Positions 27,073-41,538 are shown, counted from the first letter of the stretch. The stretch is DNA of 64,000 bases from Lutjanus erythropterus (GCA_020091685.1 CM034598.1:16907362-16971361), one strand, 5' to 3'. Notes: generated from the letters alone by a model not told the origin. Program-made: numbers and translations.

Positions 27073-27118
27073 CTTTTAGTGCCTTTATTTTCACAGTAAA
27101 TGTGCAGATAGACAGGAA
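27073..27118 (-). mobile_element. fragment resembling the 15.2-kb SINE body
   Basis: AGTGCCTTTATTTTCACAGT followed by GACAGGAAATGGAGGAGA recalls the tRNA-unrelated part of the SINE on the minus strand. The tRNA head is gone. Confidence 0.4.
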
Positions 27119-27284
27119 ATGGAGGAGAAACTGACAGCTCAGGCTCCACCAACTGCAACCAACTTCAAATTACTTCGTTTATCTGACCATCAGTCCAAAA
27201 CCACAAAACATTCACTTTGCTGTCATTTCTGACAAATTTTCATTTTGAAAAATGACTCAAATTAATAACTGACTATCAAAATGA

Positions 27285-27894
27285 TAGGGCTGCCCCACTA
27301 TAGCGTTGGTCAGTGAGAAGACCACATTTTCATTTGTCCGTTGGGATTGTTGTAATACGGACCCTTTCTCTTGTAACAATGAAGTCATTTGCACACTGCT
27401 GCTAACTGTGCTGTAACTGCCAATTAGCTCAGTTAGCTGTCTGATTAGACTGGGACATACTTGACAAGACTGACGGAGACCAGTTTGACGGCCAGGAATA
27501 CAGTAACGTTATTGGGTTGAGGTACAAGACTTTGACTTCAGCGACGAAGAGGACAAGGTGGAGTCAGGTGGGGACAGGAGCCATGAAGCAGTTTAGGAGC
27601 TCTGTAACAAGTTTGTAACGTGTTAATTAGCAAGCATACATCATCCTTTGTGTTGGCAAGTCCATGAATATTTGTTCTTCTGACGTTGGAAGATTTGTTG
27701 GAATGAGACTTGTGTGTTTAAATAAATTAACAAAATGTTCACTCTGCTGCTGGTTGTTCAGACACATTCAGAATCATTACAGCTTTTGCTGTTTGCAGGT
27801 AAAATTATTAAATAAAACACAACAACTAGTTGACTATTGCCTTTAATAACAACTACCGGTCAACCCAGAAAAATCTTTAGTCCGGAGCAGACCC
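27285..27894. mobile_element. hAT-like miniature element
   Basis: The left end TAGGGCTGCCCCACTA and the inverted right end (GGGTCTGCTCCGGACTA on minus) form imperfect terminal repeats. The right part carries AACTAGTTGACTA, ACCGGTCAACC and AAATCTTTAG, as in common fish hAT elements. About 610 bp, no transposase frame. Confidence 0.6.
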
Positions 27895-28629
27895 ATAGAA
27901 TTTTCTGACTATCAACTCCCACCTTCCAGGCTTTCTCAGATATCAATCAAACTTGTTGAATCTTTTATTAAATGAAAAATGTGTTTTCTATAAAAATGTG
28001 TTTATATTTCTCAAGGTATGATATCCAGTAAAGTAATGTTTTGGTATTCTTACTGCAACTCAGGTTTTGTATTGGCACTACTGTCAAAAAACTGTTACTG
28101 TTACTGTTAAAATTATACTAGATACTATGCTGATCAACATAAAATTAATGAACAACTAATATGATGCATCATAATTTTTTAAGAAAAGTTGTTTAACAGA
28201 ATGGAAAAATACTTCTTTGTTGGATGGAACTGCTACATTTCTTTGTCTTTTGCACCAGTAAAGTGAATCTTTTTGCAGTTTGGGCAGTTGGTCAGACAAA
28301 ATGAGCAATATGATGATGTGTGGTGGACGTTTTTCACAAGCAAGGGGTACTACTCAGCCTGAATAATGCCTTCTTTTTTACAAAAACTGAAAAAATAACC
28401 CAAATAATGTCACCAGGGATATCTCAAATTGGGACAACAAAATTAAAGGTCCTGTGTTACAAGTTTGGGATGTGGAGTTTGACAGATATTTATTTATAGG
28501 TCTTTACGAACCAGGAAGGGTCTAACAAAAGACAGCATCAAGCTGCATGAAGGGAAGTGTAGGATCCAGTTTTTTTCAGAGTTTGACCTACACTAAGGAT
28601 TAAAAGTCCAGATATCTCAGCTTCTGCTT

Positions 28630-31600
28630 CTTTGATTTTGATCATTCTTTTTATTGTCTATTTTGAGTCTTTGCTAAATCAGTGGTGTGCTCCTTTAATT
28701 GAGAAAATAATCAGCAGTCTAATTAATAATGAAGAAAAGATCAGCACAAGCCCTAAACGATACTCTATGGTCCCTAGTGATCATAATATAAAATCCCATT
28801 TACACCTGCTATTAACATTCATTATCTGCATCTGGATAAGAGAAATGCATGTTAATACATAATGCACAAAAAGACAGCATCAGAAAGTGATCGGCTCTGC
28901 TAAATGTGGCCTGTATTATGATAGCATGTCAGCAAAAATCCTGCAGGCGGAAATTCAAGCAGCGAGAACAGTGTGTGTTTTTTGTCGGTAGGAAAGTGGC
29001 AGCCAAAGGATAGAAACGTCACAGCATTCACCGAAGGTCTCCTGCTCCCACCAGGAGCTCCCACCAGTTATCACTCTGCTCCCTCAGTCAACGACTCACT
29101 GCGGCAGTCACAGCAGCTGTGAGCGCTGCCGCTGCTTTTCTCTCGCCGCTTCTGTTACCTCCTACGAAAAGAGCTGAAAAAGACAACTCTGTCTGCCTCG
29201 AGTGAAAAGTGAACGCAGGTTCACTTTCAATGAACTTAAACCCTCAAAGTTTGTTTTTGTGGATGCTACGATGTCAGTCGCAGATACATACTCTGTGTAT
29301 TTTTGTTGTCACAGAATAGGGGAGAGTGGGGCATCTTGTCACACAAAGATTTCCAGACTTTTTGACTGAGGTGGCACAAGTTGGGCACTGACTTATGCAG
29401 AGGTGGCATGAATTATGTGTGTATGCACACGTGTACATGCATCGCATTAGCATTAATTTATACTTCTCATATCTATTTCAATAACTAACATTAAAGTATC
29501 TTTAGGTTTCTTACACTCCTGTGTTTAAAATGATAATTTAAAAAATAAATAGCCCAGTCAATCACAAGACAACAGAGCTGTGTCACACAAATGTAATATA
29601 AAGCTTCTATACTTAATTAAGTCCTCAAAAAGAAATTGTATCTCCATTCTACCTCTATCCTCATCTTACCATCATGAAGCTGTTTTATTATTAAGATTAA
29701 TTATTTACAACTAACATCTCATTATTCAAACCTGTGTTCTAAAACGATCAATAAAGTAAATACATCTTAAAGTCGGCTACATACAAAAGAAAACTATTGC
29801 ACATTTATAGCTGATCGCCAAACAGTTGGTTCAAACTAAGGTCCCACATCTCTCTGGACAGATAGCCAATCATACATGAGAATAAAGGAGCGGCACACAT
29901 CAGATTTCAGGGGTAACAACTGCCTCTGCAGCCGCCCACAGCCTAAAGTTGGTGGTTGCTAAGCATCATTTAAACAATAATGTGTATGCTGATATACTGT
30001 TTTACAAAGTATTATTAGTTATTAAATTGTTTGGAAAGATTTGGCCACAAAATAGTTGAAATATGCAAAAGGGTTCATAGTAAGCCCTTAATTAAAAAAA
30101 ATAACAATGAAATAACTTTTCGTTGAAAAAAGAAGAAGGAAGGAAAATGATAAAATTGTTCAAAATTATAAACAAAAGACCAGCAATGGCAGCACACCAC
30201 CTGACATACAGCTTGGGGCAGGTAAAGCTGGAAAATATTAATAATACACGAAACATCTGTCTAAATAAATCAGACTTTTAACTGTGTGTAAAGCCTCTAC
30301 TTTTATACATGTTCATATTTGTCGAAAAATATTACGTGGCATTTTACCCAGCACAGTGTGACAACTTACCCAGACAAAAGTATGGCAAGATACCGCACTC
30401 TGCCTTACACAGAGGTCACATTTCAACAAAACTGTGGCCCACTTTTGAGGGAAAAAAACACCATTTCGACGAGCTGCACAAATACTAGATGCTGTTCAGT
30501 GAAATTACTATCTGTGGCGACCAAAGGTAAAAGAAAATAAATAGTTACACAATAATTTGAATGTCTTTCACTGTAACAAATCTATAACAACCACTTCAGG
30601 GAATGAACATCTCAGTAATACAAGGTTTTTTTTTTTTTATCAGTGTGTGCATCTGATGACATTTCTTCAGAGGAAAAAAAACATTTCCATTTGTTTGTGT
30701 ATTCATCATGCACTCTAGTGGGACAGCGTAAATTGTCGAGCAGGAGCGACTTCCATTCAGTCAGACGCCATTAATGTGTAAACCAACGTTTGCAGCTACA
30801 GATGTGTTTTGCCTTGCTACCCTATCATGAATGGCTGTTCACTTATTCTGATTGACTCTCAAGTGTTCCCGCTGGGTAATCAAGCATTCTTAACATCCGT
30901 AAATATTTTCCAGTATTCCGGTACAATGCTTGGATGACAGGAGGGAAGGCTCTATCTAATCTTGTGTTATGGCTGTGTTAAATATTTGCTCCTGATTGGC
31001 TGACGGATACTCACTCAATTCCAACAGGAGGATACACCAGACGTAGCTTAGACCCTTGTTTAAATAAGGACATTTTCTCTGAGGTTACTGATGCCAAACA
31101 AGAAACAATTCATCGCCGACATGACAGTTTGTATTTTTGCCTTTGTCCTAATCAAGCAGAAGATGCAATCACACACAAGTATACACATGCAATAGCCCTG
31201 TTTTTTTTTTCTTTCTTTCTTTTTCTGACTGCTGTCTTTGTCAAAAACGTAGCTACAGTATGTGCAAACACTTCAGACGCTCAGAGGACAACATGACAGT
31301 GCTCACGTCCACGGCTCTTAAGTACAATTGCTGTGTGAATGAGAGATCTAGTCACTGGTGGGATTTGCCTCATCCTTTTTAATTCTATTCCCTCCCTATC
31401 TGTCCTGGTACAGACACCTCTCCCATGGTATAAGCATCCATTCTCTGCAGCACACACAGGCAAAGCCACGCGCATGCATGCAGACATATAAGCATGCACA
31501 CACACACCCACTACTCCTTCCTGATAAGTGAATCAACAGATGGACAGCAGTATTGTGGGTAAGTGCTGCAGGGTGAGTGGTGCAATCTCCCTGACTGAAT

Positions 31601-32400
31601 GGGAGCCAGTAGGAGTTCCAGCCCCTCGTCGAGGCCCAGTTTTCTTTGCACTCCCTCTTAATTTGGGCCAGTACTGACACAGAACCTATCCGTGGGGACC
31701 AGATCTGGCAGCCTCTTTCTCTCTGCTCAGCTGTCCTCTGCTTATTAGGTTGAGCTTTGAGCAAGCCCAAGCTTCAATAACAGATATGTCCATACACACC
31801 CTCCTCGTCTCGCTCCCATCCCTCCCCCGTGCTGTCCCCTGTTGAGCTCTCATCTTGCCCCCGTTAGCGATATAGTGTCTTTGTGAAGCAACATTTTCAG
31901 GGTCGGCACCTTATTGCAGTGGAAAGGGAAGCATGTTGCAGGGATCCCATGAGCTACACCATCCAAGAGCGTTCTGAGCTGCAGGTAGGTTATCCCATGG
32001 CAGTGAGGTTCAGAAGGATGTTCTAGACAAAGAATGACCCGTTCTGTTTCAGGGGCACGTACTGTCTCATTGCACCAGATCTGCCAGTAACTCTGCAACT
32101 CTGTCCCTCAAGTCACCTTGCCACAACAGCTGTGCACTGCCTGACTGATTTAGATTTTTTTGGAGGGAAAATCCACTCTAAATATTAGGGAGTAAAACAA
32201 TTATGATCAGCTGATATTCTTTATACACAATATAATAGGAAAAAATATACAAAATATATACAAGAACACATTTCTGCAATGATCTCTCAGATGTGGCTAT
32301 CAAACACTTGAGAAAAAGGTAATGCAGGCAGGATATTTTGATATATTTACTTAAACAGTAAACTTTCACAGCTATTTTTTCAGTGTAACTGCACTGCCAG
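28630..32400. other. intron 2 stretch without a firm feature
   Basis: Mostly AT-rich. 28790-29290 has the texture of another interspersed repeat (AAAAAGACAGCATCAGAAAG, CCACCAGGAGCTCCCACCAG) but I could not find a second copy in the window. 31200-31220 has a CTTT-rich run and 31440-31510 is CA-rich. Confidence 0.4.
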
Positions 32401-33324
32401 GCCTGAGCCTAATCCACCCATTGCGCAATTTTAAAAGATGCTAAAAAAGAGGGTGAGTTGTTGAGGAGCAGGACGTGCTGGGGTGCACAGGACTACCACT
32501 GCAATGGGTGTGGCCTCGTCGCTACATGTCCGGTAATGAGACACTGGACCAGAGAGACAGGCTGAAGTCAGAAGACAGAACTAACCAACCATGGGCAGCT
32601 GCTATCAGACTCCCTGTGTCTGTGGAGAAACACTGGAAACAGAAAGTCAGCTGGAGCTTTGGCAGGGACAGTGTTGAACCTGTGTTGTAGCTAGTTGCAC
32701 TAATGCTAGCTTCTCAGAGATGCTGATCTTTCCAGTGTGTCTGTCTGCCAGGGTGTCAGTACACTGTATCAAAATGGCAAAAATTGAAAAATACTGAGCA
32801 GAAGGTTAGCAAAAAATAGTCTAAATTCCTGTGAAGAAGTCGTCTCGATCAACCTATGCTTGAAAATGAGTGCTGTTTTACATACTCCTACTCAAGAGCA
32901 GGGGCTGTGGAGGTAGGCCACCCACTCCAATTAGCAGTCAACAGTCAACCCCGTGATTTTAAAACAGCGGGTGAAGTTTTAGCCATTTTAAACCCATGAA
33001 ATGTTGATTGAATACATTTATAAAAACTCAGTATTAACATTAGCATTGTTGTTTTTCATCACAGTATAGTAATATAATTTAGTTTTCAGCTCAAAACCAT
33101 GTTTTCACTTTTCATAACCAGACAACATGACAACATACTGTATACGCTGAAGCTGATTTAGACCAATATAGCTATGAAAATATAGGTCAGCCAATATATC
33201 GGTCAGGCTCTACGCTCTTCACAGTAACATCCACCTTCTACAAAGTCTGCTCTCGAGGGCATTTGTGACAGGTTACAATGGTTTCCTCTATAGGGCTGGC
33301 ATTCACAGCCTCATGTGTATTGAC

Positions 33325-33440
33325 ATAAATAGACCCAACCACAGTTAATGTAACACTACATACAATTAATGGAAGTAGTGTTATTGATTTTCAATGTGTG
33401 CCATAAGCCGTGCTGTGCAGAAACCTCTTCTTTTAGCACT
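33325..33440 (+). repeat. 116-bp direct duplication, copy A
   Basis: ATAAATAGACCCAACCACAG through TTTTAGCACT, matching 33697-33812 with about six differences (about 95% identity by eye). The offset is 372 bp with no gaps. Confidence 0.9.
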
Positions 33441-33450
33441 TTCATTGTTT

Positions 33451-33677
33451 TCCAAACCCCAAGGGGATGTCCGCAACTGTCTTTTTTTGTCCATAACCCA
33501 AAGATATAAAAATTTTACTTCATGGAGAGGTGAAGAAACCAGAAAATATCCACATTAAGAATTGAGTTTTGACTTTTCTTTCTTAAAATATGACTAATGA
33601 ACCAATTATTCGATTATAAAAATAGCTGGTGATTAACTTAACAGTTTACAACTAATCAATTAATTGTTTCAGCTCTG
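33451..33677 (+). mobile_element. partial hAT-like MITE (family with GGGCTGCAAC ends)
   Basis: Contains TTTGTCCATAACCCAAAGATAT, AAGAAACCAGAAAATATCCA and a 3' end ACTAATCAATTAATTGTTTCAGCTC. The same ordered blocks occur at 52610-52995 and 57377-57564. The left end is missing. Confidence 0.75.
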
Positions 33678-33696
33678 GCCACATGCATGCATTTCT

Positions 33697-33812
33697 ATAA
33701 ATAGACCCAACCACAGTTAATGTAACACAACATACAATTAATGGAAGCAGTGTTATTGATTTTCAATGTGTGCCATAAGCACTGCTGTGCAGAAACCTCT
33801 TATTTTCGCACT
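33697..33812 (+). repeat. 116-bp direct duplication, copy B
   Basis: Second copy of 33325-33440. The DNA between the copies holds a decayed hAT-like miniature element (33451-33677). Confidence 0.9.
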
Positions 33813-34647
33813 CTTAATCACTATTGGCCCATTTCCATGGTCAGAGGCCAACAAGCCAGCGCCACATGTGGAGGCTTCAAGGGTCCTGATGGTGTTTATA
33901 CACTGAAGTCTGGAGGTGATAGTAAATCTGAGCGGCAGCAACCTTCAGGTGGAGTGAGCAGAGCTGTTGATCATGGCGATTAGGCAAATGTGTCGTCTCA
34001 TCAGTAAAACTGACCCTTCCTTTGGCAGGCTGAGCAGCTGCAACCATCATTTTTACAAACTGCTGTGAGAAAATAGTGGAAAACAATTTGCTTTTTCACC
34101 CAGCGCTGGTGGAGAAAAACAAAGCAGTGTTGGCTCTTATCACCACCAGCCGGGATCACCTGTGAGGAATGAGCAAGTAGGGTTTCTCAAACCACTTCTT
34201 TAAATCACATATTTTTGTATAAGATTACAACTTTCTAATTAATCTACATTTTTTTCTACAAGCTGCACCAATTTACTACCTCTCTAATTTGCACCGTATG
34301 TAAATTTCTTAACCATTTAAATTTTAATAAACTCTAATTCTTTCAGTCAAGGGTGAAAAACAAGACAGCAGAACAAATGAGCAGTGCATATACACTGGGA
34401 GGATTATTAGAAGGAAATAGCAAACAAAACAGCAATCAGTAGAAACATATTGACCAAGACGAGCTGAAGAATTTAAAGTTTCTTGCAGTGAAAGGAAAGT
34501 CAATTCCACAGAGATTTCAGCTTAAAAACTTAAATTAAAAAAAAGACACTTAAAGCTAAACACAAAGGACTGATTGTGTCTTCATTTCTTAACTTTATGT
34601 ATCAAGTTTCCTATTATTTGTGATTATTAAGAGTCAAAGTCAGAACT

Positions 34648-35749
34648 TAAAGGAATAGTTCAGATAATATGATGTAAGGCTGTATGAGGTACTTATCCTG
34701 TTTATTACCTACAGTAGATGGAGGTTGACACACACACACAGTTTGGAGAAGCAGAAAGGAGTACCAGCAGGGAAGCTTAGTAAAGTACTGCTGACCTTAA
34801 AAAAGGTCCACCTTAAAATCACTACCAGTTTAAGCGTATACTATAGCTAGAATATTTTCACCGCTTTACTTTACTGCCATTATATAACCCAAATATCACT
34901 CTATCCAAACCAACCAAACTCCATGGATGAAACCAGTAATTTTAACTTGCAGAACATAAGAGATGTTCTACTGTTCCCTCGATCTGGTAGATCTGTTAGT
35001 TTGTTTGTATAATTGTGTGACTTTTGTGAATCCAAAATAATCCAAAGTGTTCTGCGAGGTAAAAATGACTGATTTTAACTATGGAGTTTGGTTGTTTTGG
35101 ATTAGGGCTGAGCAATTAATCGAAATTGGGTCAGAGTCACATTATGGCTTACTACAATTTTAAAACTGCAAGTGGCACAAGATTTAGTAAAGCCAGATGT
35201 GTGTCAAAATACTATTTTAAATCAAATATTGTCATGTGCAGAGATATCCTGGCCTACACATCAAATTCTACAGATTACAGGTACAGTAAGTGATTCTGGA
35301 GAAAGGATTGGGGTTGGTGACTCACAACAAAACCAGAGCTGTTTTTACCGACTTGCACTGCAAAAATTACACCACAATTATTTTAATACGTTTTTCAACG
35401 AAAATTAGACTAATGATGTGAAAATAATATTGCCAATCATATCACAATGGCAGTCAGTCAAAATAATTGCAATTAGATATTTTAGAGACAGCGATATTTG
35501 ACTTACGTAACATTGATTTCTCACCACAAAAAAACTGTCTGACAGCAAGTAAAAGGAGTGAAAATATTTTAAATATAGCGTTCACTTACACTGATATTGA
35601 TTATTTTAAAGTGGGCCTTTTCTAAGTGGCTAAAATATGTTCTATTGCTGACCCTGTCTACTGCAGTGCCATCGACTACAAGCAATACACTGACTATCAA
35701 AAAGTACCTCATAAAACCCCACTTCAAAAAATCTGAAACATCCCTTTAA
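34648..35749 (+). mobile_element. TTAAAGG-ended MITE with internal insertion
   Basis: Starts TTAAAGGAATAGTTCAGAT and ends ATCTGAAACATCCCTTTAA: inverted termini with a TTAA at each edge. Body blocks such as TGAGGTACTTATC, ACCTACAGTAGATG and TTGTGTGACTTTTGTGAATC recur at 60416-61197. A TAGGGCTGAGCAATTAATCG-ended hAT-like segment (about 35103-35485) interrupts it. Confidence 0.75.
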
Positions 35750-36511
35750 GCTATTTCTGAAATGTTCCACATACTTGATGGAAAGTTTTGGATTACCCTG
35801 CAGTCCAAAAGAACCATACTCTCTATATGTATGTATTCACTTCACTCTCTTTCTCCCAGAGATGTCTCTCCATGCAGTACTGATCCTCCGTCCCTTCCTT
35901 CAGCGCCTCACTCTCTCCACTCTCCTTTCCTCTCCACTATATTTGACCTCCTCTCTTTTTGCTGCCTGTCTTTTGCCTCAGCCATCTGGTCATCCCCCAA
36001 AGCATACATCCTCTTCAACCGTGGCAGTATCTCTCTCCACCTGAGTGCCCCCTCTCACATTGTTTCCCCCATAATATCGCCCCGCTCCATCAGTGGAGCA
36101 GAGATTGGTGTTGGACGATACGGTCAGGACTGGAGAGAGCTGCCTGCTTCAGAGAAGTGCCCCGGCCACGCTCGGCCTCATCCCTCTCAGTAATTAAATA
36201 AAACTGAAATAAATGTTGTGCTGTAGGTGGAAATAAGGCGGCTGAACCCGTCTCTGTCTCCGACAGAGAAGAAATAACACATCGGTTAATATAATTCAAT
36301 GATTCTGTGAGTGTCACCTTGAATTTTCAATAATGCTAATTTACTCACAAGTCCTCAGACAACCAGGTGCATGTGAACAGAGTCATTAGAGTAGCTTGCA
36401 TGAGGAGTGAGTGGTAAACAACACAGAGATAATTCTCCCTCATCTGCTCATTTTCTTTCCCTTCTTCTCCGATGTCTTTTTTTTTTCTTCTATCTCTGCA
36501 GCTAACCGTGC

Positions 36512-36536
36512 TTCCTCCTCCTCCTCCTCCTCCTCC
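36512..36536 (+). repeat. TCC trinucleotide repeat
   Basis: About eight CTC/TCC units in a pyrimidine-rich stretch. Confidence 0.85.
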
Positions 36537-39500
36537 CCCATCCTGCTGCAGGGAACCATGCATCCCATCTCCAGTTCACTGGTCAAACACACACAGTGTG
36601 CCGCCCTCATTCCCTTCTGTAATCAGGACACTTGGCAGTGCTACGGGGATGTTACATTTCTGATGCATCACTTGAGATGGCTGGCCTGGAATGCTAGTTC
36701 AGAGGGATATGTGGTATCCTGCAGGCACGCTGGGCTAATTCATAAAAAGAAAAAAAAAAAACCTTTTCATGCACTCAAAGTATTAGGACTTCCATGTTCT
36801 TTCGCGGCCCATGAGCCAGAGCTTTGCACAGCCTTGGGAAGGGCGGCCGGGAACAGTAAATGTCAGCGATGATTGAATCTCTTTAGCTGTTTTCCTCGTC
36901 TTTCTTACAAAACCCCCACATTCTTTCTTCTTTTTGGCTCCGTTGTTTCTCCTCTCAGCCACATGTCCTCCATTCCCCGCTTGTGTCTCTGTCTCCGTCT
37001 CCCTCTGGTCCTCATACTGTAGCTCCTGTTTCTGGTACCCCCACCACCCACCAGCCTACATCAGGACCAGCCTGCTCTGAAGAAGGGATGCTGTCACTGA
37101 GAGATAGCTCGTAAGTGCCCCGGGGGATTGCATCAGCTCTTGTCATATAGAGATGTGAAGTGCTTCAAACTGTTAACTCAAATGGCAGACCCAGATTCAA
37201 GAAGGACTCAACTGCAACGGTGCTGCGAAACGTTAAAAGGAAGCTGTTACTAGTCCTGCTCCATCAACATCTAGCACCCATTTACACTTCAAATTATCTG
37301 CAGGGTTAAAATGACATCAGTGCACACACTGTGGGGAGACAGCAAAAAAACAAGCCACGGTACATACAGTAAATGTACCAAGAAGGTGGCATCAGAGCAG
37401 GGTGGATTTTAATAAAACAGACTATGCCAGCTATTCGGCTTTCACCCCTGGTCCCCTAGTTAAGCTACAAAAGTGACAAATTCTCTGCAGAGAAGGGTGT
37501 GGTGGATGAATGAGTTGAAAACAGGCCTCTCCGCTGGGACACAGTTTGAATTATGATTTGGGATACTTCAGTTGTCAGTTGCAACTTGGCAAAGTTTAGG
37601 AAACAAAATTACTTTGTTAGGTCTCAGAAAAGTTCACGGCTTATCTCTGCAATCCAGGTACTGATAGACACGCTGGCTATTCCACCTCGGGTACAAATAG
37701 CATCGTTGGCTACAGACGCCTGGCTGCTAATCTGCTATTTTAATATTTTAACTAATTGACATTCATTGTAATCATATCATGTAGGGCTTAACAATAAGGG
37801 CTGCCCACAGGCCTAAGGCAAGCAAAAAGACATGTCAGGCAAGTTAATCTAGCATCTCACTAGGTAGATCCAGCAAGTGGTTAAAAAAAAAGAATCAAAA
37901 GAATGATTTCACACTTACTTACTTACTCTACTTTTGCACAGAAATCATACAATTTTTGATATGCAAGAAGGTTTTTTTTTGCTTTACATTGTCAACATAT
38001 TATGCCCTTGTTCTGATTAATTGACTTAAGTAATGATTAAACATGACAATTACTGTACAGGGAAAAGTTTGAAATTGACTTCAGGCAAGTAGATTTTTGA
38101 CCCACTTGCGAGCGAGTGAAAAAAACAAACATTAACGTTGAACCTGGTCAACCTTGAAGAAAATTATCGGTCTGATGTTTAATGGTTTGGTTTCGAGCAA
38201 AAAAATCTAAACTGTTTTACATGTACAGTATAAAATGAAATAAAATAATCTCATTAATATTTTTATATGATTGTAATTCCATCTAAAATTATTTTTTGCC
38301 TTCTTTAGATAGTTGTACTAGAGAGATGATAGGAAATGAGGGAGACATTTGTGTAACATGGGTCCCAGGATGGACTTGAACTGGAGAAGTTTTAGAACAT
38401 GTTCAGCATCTTCACTCCTAAGCCACAGAGACACGTCTTATTACTGTAATTTCAGACTTATTGCCAAGCTTTCATTACTCATTTACAGCACTAAATTTGC
38501 ACATTTGCAAAAAGTCAATTTAAATATATTCTGTGGAGGTTTTGATAACTATTAGCACTAAGAGTTTTTTCTTGGATGCACATAGGTGATGTGATACGCA
38601 GTCCTGCCAATCGTTTCACAGTATTCCACTGATTACTGGTGCAGTAATAGACTGACGGGTCAGCAAAATGCAGGGAAGAACAAAACCGCTAGCAAATAAA
38701 CAAAAATATAATTGACCATGTTTGTTAGGCCTCAACACACAAATGACTTTTGGTGAGAAACACTGAATGTAAACAGAATTATTCTTTGCCTAATATCTTA
38801 ATCATCTACTCCACTAATCTAAAGCGTAGTAGCTGTTACACAGGTTATAACATCTTCTTAAACAGCAGCTCTTACTTAGTTTCTCTCCTGCTCACCGTGC
38901 CAGTTTGGGAGTCCATTCAGAGGCGCATCTGTGTATGTGTCTTTGCACATGTACTTGTGTGTTTGACTACAGTGTATGATGGATGATAGGGGATAAGGAG
39001 CCTGGCCTGGGGACACTCCGTCACTAAGGACTGTTAGCCTGGAGCTCACCCACCAAGCGATCAGCGTCACCTCGTACTGAGGGCAGGTTTCTAACTTCCT
39101 AGCTCCTGCAGTCAAATACTATCACATTCTGTATCGCTTATTTTAAAGTTTGATTTTGCTGGTGACTGAATAAACTCTGCACTATTTTATAAACTTCATA
39201 TAAAGAGTTATATCTTGCTGTAAAGCAGAACTAGAGCATACGTACAGAAAATGGATGTGTACGTTTTATTTTATCTATCTAGTATATACAACTGTAGATT
39301 GTAAAGACCCAATGCATTTCCTTCTCTGTGAGATACATTAGTAAAAGTCACATCAAAAAAGGTTACTGGCCAGTAACTTTAATGGCTCAAATTAGTGTGT
39401 CTCTATCACAGAAGGAGCTGAGTGGCTGCCCATAATGCTGGCTCTACACAAAGGAGGAGCCTATAAATGTCTCCACTGCCTGGACAGCTATTAGAAGAAC

Positions 39501-40579
39501 ATACTCTTATTCCAGCATGGCAATTGCATGTGTGAGATTTTTGCTCACAGTTGCAATTTTGATCCAAATGTAAGGTTTGAAATAACACGAGCTTATTTTT
39601 CCAAAAGTTTTCCATATCAAAACAAGTCATTTTTGACACCCCTGCTGCTCATATTTTTTTTTTGTATAACACATAAAGCCCACTACACAGCCAGTAGAGA
39701 ACTGAAAATATGACAGGAGTCATCTGTGAGAACAAGAAAACTGAAATATAATCCAGAGTATAGCAAAAACTTCAAACATTTCTTGACATGACAAAGTTAT
39801 AAGTGGGAGTTTATGTAAAACTGAGTTTCATCCAATAGAAAACATGGTCACAGAGCTGTATAGTCACCAGTAACTACTCAAATATTCTCTGAGAAAGAAT
39901 TAATTGATATTTGTGTTTTCTTTTTCTTTTTTCTCTGATGCAGAGTAGTGTATCCAATTGAGAAGGACATTATGGAAATCTGTGTGAAAGCATAAAATTC
40001 AGACTCCAGTTAGCATGATTTACATTCTCTTTGAAGCTCCAAGAATTGGCCCTGAAAGGCATCCATAGGAAAACCACTTATTCCATACCACGCTGCATCA
40101 GAACCCTCTGATGAAAGGCTCATATACAACCTGAAATCCTCGTCCGTCCGTTCTAATAAGATGTGACTAGACCTCTGCTCTGATAGCAAAAAAAGACAGA
40201 AATAAAAGCTAAGAAATCCCATCTGAACAACAAGATATGATTCTGTTTGTCAAGTCTTTGCACGTTTGCCAAAGTATGCAGAGGGAGAATTACTTATGCA
40301 AACTAGAACTGTCTGCTTCTTAAATTGACCCAATATTCCAATTAAACAGACTGTTTTTGAACAATATTGAGATGTGACTGAATTACAATGGCTGGCCAGC
40401 AATCATGGTTCATATAATCATTTTAAGTCTTTTTTAATAAGATGGCTAAAATTGCAATACTAATAAAACTGGGACTCTATGGGAGATGAAAGACTTCAGA
40501 GAAGTGACTCCTTGAAATTAAGGGTTAATGAAAATATCTATTATCTAGTGTCTACTCTATCTACTAATGTTTTAATACT

Positions 40580-41538
40580 TTAAAGGTACAGTTCCCCCCA
40601 AAACCAACAATACATATTTTTGTTCCTACCTGTAGTGCTATTTATCCATCTAGATTGTTTTGGTGTGAGTTGCCAAGTTTTGGCAATATCAGCTGTAGAG
40701 ATGTCTTCTGCTGAATATAACAGAACTAGAAGGCACTCAGCTTGCGGTGCTCAAAGCAGCAAAAAATGCTCTTAAAAAACTCAACATCAGTGTCTCTTTT
40801 CAGAAATCATGACTCAAGATAATCCACAGACCTTGTGAGCCGTTTCATGAAGGACCTATTTTCTTTTTACTAGGGCTACAGCATTTATGTCCCAATCAAT
40901 ACTATGGCGGTACTTGGGTACCAATTCAATAAGTATAACAATTCTTAAGTATTGCAATTCATTATGATTTAGTGCAGTTTTAGTTTGCTTTTTGTAACAC
41001 TATACCATTTGAAAAAGCTGAATCACACATGTCTAGAGACTGAATATCACGAATCACATGTCCAAAAACAATCCGCATCACACATGCTATACAAGTGCCA
41101 AATAATTAAAGTAACCTGGGTCATTTAGCTGTTCCTGCTCAGCAAAGCATAATCCATAAAAATAATAAATAAGAAAGGATGTCAGCCCAAAATGAATGTA
41201 TGTATCATTAAGAATTGTGACTTTGATTTCTGACCCTTTGAGGTTGCTGTAGCTGGTCAGTGTGGAGTGCTGAAGCTTGAGCAGCAGACTGAGTTAGCAA
41301 TGTGAAGTCAGCAGCTATTATTAGTTTCCACCGAGCAGAAGGAAATATGCATCTCTCACGGCGGAGAAAAGGACGACACCATTAATGTTTACATCCCCCA
41401 CTGTCATGAGCATGAGCCTCACATCCATGAGTAGATGCACTCTTCTATAGTCAATATCTCTGCTCTGCAACTCACACCAAAACAATCTAGATGGATAAAT
41501 AGCACTAAATGTAATTTTGGGTTGAACTCTCCCTTTAA
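40580..41538 (-). mobile_element. MITE with long inverted arms; contains family X sequence in inverse orientation
   Basis: The left arm TTAAAGGTACAGTTCC ... GTGCTATTTATCCATCTAGA TTGTTTTGGTGTGAGTTGC is repeated, inverted, at the right end (about 41450-41538, ending CTCCCTTTAA). The arms share over 60 bases at high identity. The interior (about 40871-41325) matches the 25-kb and 48-kb copies of family X read backwards. Non-coding; a chance frame on the minus strand runs out of the right end. Confidence 0.8.

Noticed and set aside
31396-31770. 124-codon open frame on the minus strand
   Set aside because: Cysteine-rich part arises from a CA-repeat stretch; no family recognised.
35762-36193. 143-codon open frame on the + strand
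   Set aside because: Ser/Pro/Leu-rich reading of a CT-rich stretch, with no domain or homologue recognised.
36411-36872. 153-codon open frame on the + strand
   Set aside because: Runs through a TCC repeat and an A-run, giving poly-Ser and poly-Lys; not a gene.
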